Shown here one piece after another: positions 1 through 6,856 of a stretch of DNA of 8,762 nt. Made by a program: the position numbers and the translations under genes. The DNA comes from Oscillospiraceae bacterium (GTDB lineage: Bacteria > Bacillota > Clostridia > Oscillospirales > Ruminococcaceae), in assembly GCA_020024235.1 (NCBI GenBank), contig JAHHUA010000066.1, positions 1-8,762 of the forward strand, written 5' to 3'. Position 1 is the first letter of the stretch; each line of letters begins with the position of its first letter. The notes beneath the pieces were generated by a model. That model worked only from the letters and a program-made list of their open reading frames with translations, was not told the DNA's origin and did no database searches.

Positions 1-4
1 GTAT

Positions 5-10
5 TATAAT
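5..10 (+). promoter_or_regulatory. Possible -10 element of the amidohydrolase promoter
   Basis: A perfect TATAAT lies 32 bases before the amidohydrolase start codon. The matching -35 would fall outside the window, so only half of the promoter can be seen. In AT-rich DNA a lone TATAAT can occur by chance. Confidence 0.4.
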
Positions 11-41
11 ATAGTAAATCATATATTAGGAGGTATAAAAA

Positions 42-1187
42 ATGATAATTACAAATGGAAAAGTTTACACAATGGAAGGTCCCGTATATGAAAACGGATA
101 TGTTATAGTTGAAAAAGACAAGATAAAATCCGTAGGCGATATGAAAGATTTGAAGATGCCTTCATGTGAAAAAATAATTGACGCCAAAGGCGGATATGTT
201 TTTCCGGGACTTATTGATGCACATTCTCATTTAGGTGTGTTCGGAGATGGTATCGGATTTGAAGACGATGACGGCAACGAAATGACAGATCCCGTTACTC
301 CCCATGTAAGAGGTTTAGATGCATTTACTCCTATTTGCAGAAATATTGCAGAAGCAAGAAAAGCCGGTGTTACCTGCGTTATAACAGGACCGGGCAGCGG
401 AAACCCCATAGGCGGACAGCTTTTTGCCGTTAAAACTGTTGGAAACAGAGTTGATAACATGGTTTTAAAAGCTCCCGCAGCTATGAAAATGGCTTTGGGA
501 GAAAATCCGAAACGCTGCTATGGAAAAGCCAATAAGGCTCCTATGACAAGAATGGGTACAGCAGCAATTATAAGAGAAGCACTTTTTAAAGCAAAGGAAT
601 ATATGAACAGTAAAGATGAGGGAAAAGATGTAAAATTTGATATGAAATCAGAAGCTCTTATTCCTGTGCTTAAAAGAGAAATTCCGGTACATATACATTG
701 CCACAGAGCTGTAGATATATTTACCGCAATCAGAATTGCAAAGGAATTTAACCTTGATTATGCAATAGTACATGGTACAGAAGGTCATTTGATAGCAGAG
801 GAACTTGCCAAGGAACACGCTCAGGTTATATCAGGACCTGCACTTTGCAGCAGAGGAAAACCCGAAGTTACCAATAAAACTTTTGAAACTCCCGGAATAC
901 TAAACAAAGCAGGTGTTTTGGTTTCAATCACAGTTGACCATCCTGTTACACCTATTGAATATTTGACAACCTGTGCCGCTATGGCAGTTAAAAACGGTTT
1001 GGATGAATATGAAGCTTTTAAAGCAATTACAATTAATTCCGCAATTATAGGAAGAATTGATGACAGAGTAGGTTCACTTAAAGCCGGAAAAGATGCGGAT
1101 ATTATCATATTTGACGGAAATCCTTTGGAATATTCCACAAGTGCAAAATATGTAATTATTGACGGAAATATTGTGGAAGAAGAATAA
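42..1187 (+). CDS. Metal-dependent amidohydrolase (imidazolonepropionase-like)
   Basis: This is a 381-residue cytoplasmic amidohydrolase with no signal peptide or membrane segment. The N-terminal beta-sandwich (about 1-55) leads into the metal-binding motif GLIDAHSHLG, with His61 and His63 as the expected strand-1 ligands. Further candidate ligands are His219 or His221 in HIHCHRA, His244 in VHGTEGH, and Asp299 in ITVDHP, which is the usual strand-8 aspartate. The C-terminal GSLKAGKDADIIIFDGNP (344-361) is the typical end of the composite domain. Length and motifs fit the COG1228-type family of uncharacterised hydrolases acting on C-N bonds in cyclic or amide substrates. No carboxylated-lysine motif is obvious, so the metal centre is probably not dihydroorotase-like. 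AGGAGG at 28-33, eight bases before the ATG, fixes the start. The substrate is unknown. The next gene, aspA, has its own promoter, so the two need not share a pathway. Confidence 0.92.
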   Translation: MIITNGKVYTMEGPVYENGYVIVEKDKIKSVGDMKDLKMPSCEKIIDAKGGYVFPGLIDAHSHLGVFGDGIGFEDDDGNEMTDPVTPHVRGLDAFTPICRNIAEARKAGVTCVITGPGSGNPIGGQLFAVKTVGNRVDNMVLKAPAAMKMALGENPKRCYGKANKAPMTRMGTAAIIREALFKAKEYMNSKDEGKDVKFDMKSEALIPVLKREIPVHIHCHRAVDIFTAIRIAKEFNLDYAIVHGTEGHLIAEELAKEHAQVISGPALCSRGKPEVTNKTFETPGILNKAGVLVSITVDHPVTPIEYLTTCAAMAVKNGLDEYEAFKAITINSAIIGRIDDRVGSLKAGKDADIIIFDGNPLEYSTSAKYVIIDGNIVEEE

Positions 1188-1372
1188 TATAATATTTTTA
1201 AAGGAATTTAACTGTTCCCCAAATAATATAAAATTAAAATGAATAATTTAAAAAAGCTTTAGTCAGAAAATGAGGATAAATTGGGAATATATTGCTGTAT
1301 TATATTGAATATTTGAATTTTATGCAACAAAACCTGCAAAAAAATAATTTTCTTAAAAATATAAAAGAAATC

Positions 1373-1401
1373 TTGCAAAATAACAAATGATTTGATATAA
1401 T
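1373..1401 (+). promoter_or_regulatory. Promoter of aspA
   Basis: TTGCAA (1373-1378), a 17-bp spacer and a perfect TATAAT (1396-1401) form a sigma-A-type promoter. A TGA just before the -10 gives an extended -10. Transcription should start near 1408, leaving a leader of about 57 bases before the aspA ATG. The rest of the gap from 1188 holds no convincing gene and no clear terminator for the amidohydrolase gene; I see only a 4-bp GGAA/TTCC stem near 1203. Confidence 0.75.
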
Positions 1402-1464
1402 AAATCCACGGCTTATAGGTATGATTAGCTTAATATTAATATATAAAAACAGGAGGACAACCCA

Positions 1465-2886
1465 ATGGCTGAATTTAGACTGGAAAAAGACTCAATAGGT
1501 GAAAAACAAGTACCCACAGAAGCATATTACGGTGTACAATCTCTTAGAGGTGCTGAAAACTTTGTTATTACTCATACAAGAATGCATGATGAAATGATAA
1601 ACAGCTTGGCTTATATTAAAAAAGCCTGTGCTATCACAAATAACAAGGTTGGAGAAATCTCTGATGAAGTATGCAATGCCATTGTACAAGCCTGTGATGA
1701 AATTATCGCAGGAAAACTTCACGAAGAATTTATTTGCGACCCGATTCAGGGCGGAGCAGGTACAACTGCTAATATGAATGCTAACGAAGTTATTGCTAAC
1801 AGAGCAGGAGAAATTCTCGGTGATGCTAAGGGTAACTATGCTAAGGTTCATCCAAATGACCATGTAAACTTTGGACAATCCACAAATGATGTTTACCCAA
1901 CATCAGGTAAAATTACAATTATCAGACTTATTGATAAGGTTCTTGTACAGCTTAACAGAATGTACGATGCTTTGATGGCTAAGAGCAAAGAATTTGACGG
2001 CATTATCAAAATGGGCAGAACACAGCTTCAGGATGCTGTTCCTGTAAGACTGGGTCAGGAATTCCACGCTTATGCAAGTGCTGTTAAGAGAGATCTTACA
2101 AGACTTGAAAAAGCTAAGGAAGAACTCTACTCTGTAAACATGGGCGGTACAGCTATCGGCACCGGTATTAATGCTAACAAGGAATACTTTAAGACAGTAA
2201 GTGCTACTCTTGCTGAAGTTGCAGGTCTTCCTTTGTATCAAACAGCTGATGTTATTGACGGTACACAAAATTTGGACTGCTATGTTGCAGTTTCCGGCAT
2301 TTTGAAGACTTGTGTTGTAACACTTTCCAAGATGTCCAACGATTTAAGACTTATGAGCTCCGGTCCAAGAACAGGAATTAATGAAATTAATCTTCCTGCT
2401 AAGCAGAATGGTTCTTCCATTATGCCCGGTAAGGTTAATCCTGTTATTCCGGAAGTTATGAGCCAGGTTGCATTCCTTGTAATCGGAAACGATATGACAG
2501 TTACAATGGCAGCAGAAGCAGGTCAGTTTGAACTTAACGCTTTTGAACCTGTTACATTTAAGTGCATGATTGAATCCCTTGTTGCTATGGAAGGCGGAAT
2601 CATGACAATGGTTGATAACTGTATTACAGGTATTACCGCTAACAAGGAAAGATGTGAAAGCCTTGTTGAAAATTCCGTTGGTATTATCACAGCTATCGCT
2701 CCTCATGTTGGCTATGCTAAGTCCGCAGCTGTCGCTAAACAGGCTATTAAGACAGGTGAATCCGTAAGAAAGCTTACAATAGAGGCAGGTCTTGCAACAG
2801 AAGAAGAACTCAATATAATTCTTGATGCAAAGGGAATGACAGAACCCGGAATTTCCGGAGAAGGAAAAGTTCATCTCAACAAGTAA
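1465..2886 (+). CDS. aspA: Aspartate ammonia-lyase (aspartase)
   Basis: This 473-residue enzyme of the fumarase/aspartase superfamily catalyses L-aspartate = fumarate + NH3 as a cytoplasmic homotetramer. The three conserved active-site regions are present: GGAGTTANMNANEVIANRA (96-114), GQSTNDVYPT (137-146) and the mobile loop GSSIMPGKVNP (316-326), with Ser317 as the predicted catalytic base and Lys323 as the predicted substrate-carboxylate contact. GRTQLQDAVP (184-193) has Gln187 where class II fumarases carry His; Gln is found there in aspartases such as E. coli AspA, which favours aspartase over fumarase. The C-terminal MTEPGISG (458-465) is also typical of the family. AGGAGG at 1451-1456 supports the ATG. 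The malic enzyme gene downstream suggests aspartate use for fermentation. Class II fumarase is the main alternative and is unlikely. Confidence 0.95.
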   Translation: MAEFRLEKDSIGEKQVPTEAYYGVQSLRGAENFVITHTRMHDEMINSLAYIKKACAITNNKVGEISDEVCNAIVQACDEIIAGKLHEEFICDPIQGGAGTTANMNANEVIANRAGEILGDAKGNYAKVHPNDHVNFGQSTNDVYPTSGKITIIRLIDKVLVQLNRMYDALMAKSKEFDGIIKMGRTQLQDAVPVRLGQEFHAYASAVKRDLTRLEKAKEELYSVNMGGTAIGTGINANKEYFKTVSATLAEVAGLPLYQTADVIDGTQNLDCYVAVSGILKTCVVTLSKMSNDLRLMSSGPRTGINEINLPAKQNGSSIMPGKVNPVIPEVMSQVAFLVIGNDMTVTMAAEAGQFELNAFEPVTFKCMIESLVAMEGGIMTMVDNCITGITANKERCESLVENSVGIITAIAPHVGYAKSAAVAKQAIKTGESVRKLTIEAGLATEEELNIILDAKGMTEPGISGEGKVHLNK

Positions 2887-2913
2887 TTGAGGAAACTTTA
2901 ATGACTCTTTAAA

Positions 2914-2951
2914 TTTTAAGGGGGTTATGAAAAGACATAACTCCCTTAAAA
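2914..2951 (+). terminator. Strong hairpin between aspA and the malic enzyme gene
   Basis: Two 16-base arms (2914-2929 and 2936-2951) pair completely around a 6-base AAAAGA loop if one G-U pair (G2923 with U2942) is allowed. The core is GGGGGTTATG/CATAACTCCC. On the opposite strand the same position would be a C-A mismatch, so the structure fits plus-strand RNA better. The downstream bases (TAAATTTATAAT) are only moderately U-rich. It may be a partial terminator or an mRNA-processing or stabilising element between two co-transcribed genes. Confidence 0.6.
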
Positions 2952-2995
2952 TAAATTTATAATAATTAAACTTTATTTTATGGAGGAAGATTAAA

Positions 2996-4186
2996 ATGGG
3001 CTACACAACTGCTGATTATAATAGAATGGCTCTTGAAATGCACGAAAAGAATCATGGTAAAATCGAAGTAACTCCTAAGGTTACTGTTAAAACAAAGGAA
3101 GATTTGGCTGTTGCCTATACACCCGGTGTTGCTGAACCTTGCAGAAAAATTGCTGCTGATAAAAATGATGTTTACAAATACACAGCTAAGAGAAATTTGG
3201 TAGCTGTTGTTTCTGACGGTACTGCTGTTTTGGGTCTTGGTGATATAGGTCCTGAGGCTGCTATGCCTGTTATGGAAGGTAAATCAATCTTGTTCAAGTC
3301 TTTTGGTAATGTTGACGCATTCCCAATCTGTATTGATACAAAGGATACCGAAGAAATTATTAAAACCTGTAAATATCTTGCTCCTACATTCGGCGGCATT
3401 AACCTGGAAGATATTAAGGCACCTAAATGCTTTGAAATTGAACAAAGACTTGAAAAAGAACTTGATATTCCTGTATTCCATGATGACCAACACGGTACAG
3501 CTATTGTTGTAACCGCAGCTCTCCTTAACGCTGTTAAAATTGTTAAGAAAGATCTTAAAGATTTGAAGGTAGTTCTTAACGGTGCAGGTGCTGCAGGTAC
3601 AGCTATTCTAAAGATGTTTATGTTTGCAGGTGTTAAAGATGTTATTGCCTGCGACAGCAAGGGAACTATTTACAAGGGCAGAAAAGGCTGTGAAGAAGGA
3701 TACAAACTTGAACTTGCCGAAACAACAAACCCAAGAAATATTCAGGGTACTTTGGCTGATGCTCTTGTTGGTGCAGATGTATTTGTAGGTGTTTCCGTTG
3801 CAAACTGCCTCACACCTGAAATGGTTAAAACAATGAACAAAGATCCTATGGTATTTGCTATGGCTAACCCTGATCCTGAAATTGCTTATGATTTGGCTAT
3901 GCAATGCGGAATTAAAGTTATGGGAACAGGAAGAAGTGATTATCCTAACCAAATTAACAATGTTCTTTGTTTCCCCGGTATTTTCAGAGGTGCTCTTGAT
4001 GTTAATGCAAGAGAGATTAACTATGATATGAAGATGGCTGCTGCTTATGCAATCGCTTCCTTGGTTTCAGAAGAAGAACTTAAACCTGAATATGTAATTC
4101 CATCACCATTTGATGAAAGAGTAGCTCCGCTTGTAGCTAAAAAAGTTGCAGAAGCTGCTGTTAAAACAGGTGCAATCCGCAAGTAA
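2996..4186 (+). CDS. Malic enzyme, short form (NAD(P)-dependent, decarboxylating)
   Basis: This 396-residue cytoplasmic enzyme oxidatively decarboxylates malate to pyruvate and CO2. The N-terminal malic domain has AYTPGVAEPC (40-49, predicted catalytic Tyr41), DGTAVLGLGDIG (74-85) and MEGK (93-96, predicted catalytic Lys96). LEDIKAP (137-143) and FHDDQHGTA (161-169) supply the divalent-metal acids Glu138, Asp139 and Asp164. The Rossmann domain has NGAGAAG (195-201), with Asp220 at the end of the second strand; that position often favours NAD, but the cofactor cannot be settled by eye. ANPDPE (290-295) is conserved. The length matches the short bacterial type without the C-terminal phosphotransacetylase-like domain of the roughly 750-residue forms. 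GGAGG at 2982-2986 sets the ATG. A TATAAT at 2958-2963 lacks a good -35, so the gene may rely on read-through from aspA. A clear terminator follows. Confidence 0.95.
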   Translation: MGYTTADYNRMALEMHEKNHGKIEVTPKVTVKTKEDLAVAYTPGVAEPCRKIAADKNDVYKYTAKRNLVAVVSDGTAVLGLGDIGPEAAMPVMEGKSILFKSFGNVDAFPICIDTKDTEEIIKTCKYLAPTFGGINLEDIKAPKCFEIEQRLEKELDIPVFHDDQHGTAIVVTAALLNAVKIVKKDLKDLKVVLNGAGAAGTAILKMFMFAGVKDVIACDSKGTIYKGRKGCEEGYKLELAETTNPRNIQGTLADALVGADVFVGVSVANCLTPEMVKTMNKDPMVFAMANPDPEIAYDLAMQCGIKVMGTGRSDYPNQINNVLCFPGIFRGALDVNAREINYDMKMAAAYAIASLVSEEELKPEYVIPSPFDERVAPLVAKKVAEAAVKTGAIRK

Positions 4187-4210
4187 TCGGAATTTACAGT
4201 TTAATAACAT

Positions 4211-4240
4211 AAAAGGGCAGAGCGTTAGCTCTGCCTTTTT
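4211..4240 (+). terminator. Rho-independent terminator after the malic enzyme gene
   Basis: GGCAGAGC (4216-4223) and GCTCTGCC (4228-4235) form a perfect 8-bp GC-rich stem with a GTTA loop, followed by TTTTT and preceded by AAAA. It ends transcription 25-50 bases after the malic enzyme stop codon. The A/T flanks make it usable from the minus strand as well. Confidence 0.92.
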
Positions 4241-4253
4241 ATATAGCAGTAAT

Positions 4254-4306
4254 AAATACACCCCATAAACTTTGGCTTATATAAATAAAGTTTATAGGGT
4301 GTATTT
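4254..4306 (-). terminator. Long hairpin, probable terminator of the minus-strand protease/small-protein unit
   Basis: Arms 4254-4273 and 4287-4306 (20 bases each, 13-base loop) are complementary apart from one position. That pair (C4264 with A4296 on the plus strand) is a mismatch in plus-strand RNA but a G-U pair in minus-strand RNA, so the hairpin is fully paired only when transcribed from the minus strand. It lies 33 bases past the stop codon of the small gene at 4340-4471. The U-rich tail is only moderate. Confidence 0.6.
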
Positions 4307-4339
4307 TATAGCTTAATTATTAAAAAGAACGGGATTTGT

Positions 4340-4471
4340 TTATTTTTGCTTTTTGGCTACAATCATAGAGCAAACCATACTCATAATGAAACAGGCACAG
4401 CCTGCAGCAGCCATCAAAATAGCTACTATTGAACGCCAGATTTGAGTGCTGTCTTTGTTTGGTATTTCCAT
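4340..4471 (-). CDS. Small single-helix membrane protein, 43 residues, unknown function
   Basis: This is a 43-codon gene reading from the ATG at 4471 to TAA at 4340. A good ribosome-binding site, AAGGAG (4481-4486 on the plus strand), lies nine bases before the ATG. The product has a polar N-terminus (residues 1-13, MEIPNKDSTQIWR), one hydrophobic helix (about 14-39) containing GCAC at 24-27 and a further Cys at 34, and a basic tail KKQK. The positive tail suggests the C-terminus faces the cytoplasm. The gene starts 40 bases after the protease gene and ends 33 bases before a hairpin, so the two are probably co-transcribed. I do not recognise a family. It could be a partner, regulator or substrate of the intramembrane protease. 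The ribosome-binding site, composition and terminator make a chance ORF unlikely. Confidence 0.75.
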   Translation of the reverse strand: MEIPNKDSTQIWRSIVAILMAAAGCACFIMSMVCSMIVAKKQK

Positions 4472-4511
4472 TTTAAACTTCTCCTTTCAAAACAGTTGTA
4501 TTTTACTAAAG

Positions 4512-5429
4512 TTATGACAGTAAAATAGTTGTGGCAACATCTATTACAAATAAAACTATAAAACATATCATACCTAAATTTAAAAATGTATTTTTAGCAG
4601 GGTTTTGTACAGGTTCTGATGCAGCAGCAAAAACAGCTTTTTTTAGGTTTATGAAGAAAAGCACTACCCCTGAAATAACAAATAGCATAGCAACTATCCC
4701 GAAAATAGCTAAAGCAGTTTCATTGTTTTGAATTAAAATTCCTACTATACCACCCATAAAGTTTATTATCATATGTAAAGATATATTATAAACCATATTT
4801 TTAGTGCGGCTGTACATATAAGCTAAAATTGTTCCTAAAAGAAAAGCGTAAATAATTTGGAAAAGATTCATATGGAAAAGCCCAAAGAAAAGTGCAGATA
4901 CAAGTATATAGGATTTATCGCCGTATTTTGATAGTTTTTTATATGGAAGATAACGGAAGAAAAACTCCTCACCTATAGGTGCAATTATAACTGTGGAAAT
5001 AAAAGTCATAATAATACTGCTGTTTTGTATAGCATTGTTAATAGGATTAATCAGACTTTTATCTGTTAAAAATGATATTAAAGCTGAAAGTCCCAGTGAG
5101 ATAATATTTCCGATATACATAAATGCGTAACCGATTAAAAACAGCTTTATAAATTTTTTAGCGGGCATTGAAACCGGTTTAAAATCAGATTCACTATCAG
5201 GGATTTTTTTAAATATTAACAATGCAACGGGAAATCCAAAGCAGTAAAGCGGAATAACAGATGCAAACCAAATGTAATAAGGCCCATAGAGAAAACTCGG
5301 AAAAAATCTTTCAAATAGATAGCTCAGCAAGAATTGTACAGCTATTGTTACTGCCATAGTAGCAGAATATCCAAAAGCTATTGCAGAAACGGTCTTTTTA
5401 AATGTAAAACTTTTGTTTGATTGATCCAT
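4512..5429 (-). CDS. CPBP-family intramembrane glutamic protease (Rce1/ABI type)
   Basis: This 305-residue polytopic membrane protein belongs to the CPBP (CAAX protease and bacteriocin-processing, Rce1/ABI) family. The three signature motifs are present: EEFFFR (154-159, with predicted catalytic Glu154/Glu155 and Arg159), FGLFH (182-186, His186) and HMIIN (219-223, His219 and Asn223). Hydrophobic segments lie at roughly 14-38, 52-73, 95-121, 138-152, 173-206, 211-232, 239-262 and 286-304. The segment after about 235 goes beyond the core domain and ends in an extra C-terminal helix separated by a polar loop (262-281). AGGAGGA (5436-5442 on the plus strand) precedes the ATG. Characterised relatives process prenylated proteins, mature bacteriocins, give bacteriocin self-immunity or cleave anti-sigma factors. 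The substrate here is unknown. A promoter overlaps the end of the upstream transporter operon. Confidence 0.93.
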   Translation of the reverse strand: MDQSNKSFTFKKTVSAIAFGYSATMAVTIAVQFLLSYLFERFFPSFLYGPYYIWFASVIPLYCFGFPVALLIFKKIPDSESDFKPVSMPAKKFIKLFLIGYAFMYIGNIISLGLSALISFLTDKSLINPINNAIQNSSIIMTFISTVIIAPIGEEFFFRYLPYKKLSKYGDKSYILVSALFFGLFHMNLFQIIYAFLLGTILAYMYSRTKNMVYNISLHMIINFMGGIVGILIQNNETALAIFGIVAMLFVISGVVLFFINLKKAVFAAASEPVQNPAKNTFLNLGMICFIVLFVIDVATTILLS

Positions 5430-5455
5430 AAAAAATCCTCCTCAAATATAAAAAT

Positions 5456-5497
5456 TCGCCGAATTGGCTTTAAATAAATTATAGCATAATTCGGCGA
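5456..5497 (-). terminator. Inverted repeat acting as probable terminator of the GntR-ABC operon, or as operator
   Basis: TCGCCGAATT (5456-5465) and AATTCGGCGA (5488-5497) are perfect 10-base inverted arms around a 22-base AT-rich loop. On the minus strand the second arm is followed by AATTTTTATATTTG, which resembles the U-tract of a terminator for the permease gene ending at 5506. The loop also holds the -10 of the protease promoter. An operator bound by a dimeric regulator is the alternative reading. Confidence 0.6.
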
Positions 5498-5505
5498 TAA
5501 TTCAA
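5478..5505 (-). promoter_or_regulatory. Promoter of the CPBP protease and small-protein genes
   Basis: On the minus strand, TTGAAT (5500-5505), a 16-bp spacer and a perfect TATAAT (5478-5483), preceded by TGC (extended -10), form a plausible sigma-A promoter. The -35 directly abuts the stop codon of the upstream permease gene. Transcription would start near 5471, inside the loop of the inverted repeat. Confidence 0.65.
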
Positions 5506-6189
5506 TTAAATTTTAATATCAGCTTTTGCTATATACATATAAGATATGATAACAACAGTGATTATAATACCAATAAAAATTGATGCAAGTGTAATTATAA
5601 TAGCCGGAGATAGATTTAGATTTAGATGTAAAATTTTATTCATAATCATTGGACTGAAACAAAAGAGCATCCAAATAAATGCTGCAACTTGAGCACCATA
5701 TTTTCTTATTACAGCTGAATATATAATACCTATACAGATTGAAGCTGCCAGTATGCCTAAAATTATGGGGGAACCAGAAAAAGCAGTGTTAAAATCTATG
5801 CAGCCCGAAAAATCTCCTTCCAAAGGAAGTCCATTAAAAAACAAGGTGTTAATAACAGGGTAAATATTTGATATTAATATCAAAATAACTATAGGAAATA
5901 TTGTAAATAATAAAATTCCGATTATTAAGTTTAGTAAAAAGCCTTTTCTTTTTCTGCCCATAGAAATGGCTAAGTCCAAATATACATTTGAGTATATTAA
6001 TGTGTAAATCGGTATGAAAAAAACTGATAGGAAAATTCCGATTACTGCTCCGGGAAGAAAAAATGTTTCTTGGGAAGTAATTTTTAATATTGTAAATATA
6101 ATTATATCAGCAGTTAACGATATACACAAAGGCAAAACTATAAGCCAGGGTATGATTATAAGTTTTATATCTTTTTTAAAATATTTCAC
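5506..6189 (-). CDS. ABC transporter permease subunit (second), GTG start
   Basis: This 227-residue integral membrane protein has about six hydrophobic helices (roughly 10-35, 45-68, 87-108, 141-160, 166-184 and 196-220). The loop after the second helix has LAISMGRKRKGF (73-84), which aligns with LSISMGSSRKNF in the upstream permease. This SMGxxRK stretch is the likely cytoplasmic contact region, and it marks the two proteins as paralogues that would form a heterodimer with the ATPase. The start codon is GTG at 6187-6189, chosen because AGGAGG (6198-6203 on the plus strand) lies eight bases before it. The gap to the upstream gene is 12 bases. The larger loop between helices 3 and 4 (about 109-140) is probably extracellular and has one Cys. 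The substrate cannot be told from sequence. Confidence 0.85.
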   Translation of the reverse strand: MKYFKKDIKLIIIPWLIVLPLCISLTADIIIFTILKITSQETFFLPGAVIGIFLSVFFIPIYTLIYSNVYLDLAISMGRKRKGFLLNLIIGILLFTIFPIVILILISNIYPVINTLFFNGLPLEGDFSGCIDFNTAFSGSPIILGILAASICIGIIYSAVIRKYGAQVAAFIWMLFCFSPMIMNKILHLNLNLSPAIIITLASIFIGIIITVVIISYMYIAKADIKI

Positions 6190-6201
6190 AGAATATACCT
6201 C

Positions 6202-6846
6202 CTATTTATACTCATATTTTCTTATACGGCTTATAAAAAACAATGTAAAGAAAAGTTTAAGTGCAAGAGAAATTAAAATTACTAGGGCAACTGTTTTAAA
6301 ACTAGTACTGTTTAGTTGATAACCAAATATGAATTTATTTTCAAGACCTGAAATTTCTTTATAACCACCAATAAATCCTGCAGTCAGCCCACAGAAAAGA
6401 CCGGTGCAAACATTAAAAATGATAAATATCAGTTTTCCGTGGTTGGAAGTTAAAATTATTGATGACATAAATTCCCCTATACCTGTAAGAGCAAAGAATA
6501 CAGATATATAGATTATATAAAGGTTAAGAGAAAAGTTATTGCTTAATATCATCAAAATTGCGGAAATTGCAGCAATAATTAAAGTTATTGCTAAAGATGA
6601 TATAATTTCTGATTTTATAAAATTTTTTCTGGAAGAACCCATGGAGATTGACAGGGGTGCATAAAGGGAAATAATAGAATTTGTTGTTATAAGAGAAAAA
6701 AGCAAAAAGAATGACATTAATATAGATGTAATTTCTTTTATACTAAATATGTCCATTGTATACCACATAGCCACTAAACCTATAATGGTTAGAAAGCCAA
6801 CACCCATATTTTTAAGTATTTGTTTAAAATAAAATGTGTTTTTCAT
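6202..6846 (-). CDS. ABC transporter permease subunit (first)
   Basis: This 214-residue membrane protein has about six hydrophobic helices (roughly 14-32, 38-61, 82-101, 108-132, 138-161 and 184-206). It has the cytoplasmic-loop motif LSISMGSSRKNF (65-76) shared with the next permease. It resembles the short permeases found beside YtrA-type GntR regulators. Its own ribosome-binding site, AGGAGG (6853-6858 on the plus strand), overlaps the stop codon of the ATPase gene, with a gap of 10 bases, so the two are co-transcribed and probably translationally coupled. No extracellular sensor domain is present, unlike BceB-type permeases. The C-terminus is basic (RIRKYEYK). Confidence 0.85.
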   Translation of the reverse strand: MKNTFYFKQILKNMGVGFLTIIGLVAMWYTMDIFSIKEITSILMSFFLLFSLITTNSIISLYAPLSISMGSSRKNFIKSEIISSLAITLIIAAISAILMILSNNFSLNLYIIYISVFFALTGIGEFMSSIILTSNHGKLIFIIFNVCTGLFCGLTAGFIGGYKEISGLENKFIFGYQLNSTSFKTVALVILISLALKLFFTLFFISRIRKYEYK

Positions 6847-6856
6847 AGACTGCCTC

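Noticed and set aside
1334..1402. Possible 22-codon plus-strand ORF before aspA starting with ATG CAA CAA
   Set aside because: No Shine-Dalgarno precedes it, its composition is Asn/Lys/Gln from A-rich DNA, and it overlaps the aspA promoter.
1492..2874. Long open frames antisense to aspA (up to 176 codons)
   Set aside because: They arise from codon bias of the aspA gene on the other strand, are Cys/Ser/Asn-rich without motifs, and lack ribosome-binding sites.
4340..4471. Reading the small protein as a lipoprotein because of the A-A-G-C stretch at residues 22-25
   Set aside because: The -3 position is Ala rather than Leu, the part after Cys25 is itself hydrophobic and short, and the whole fits one transmembrane helix better.
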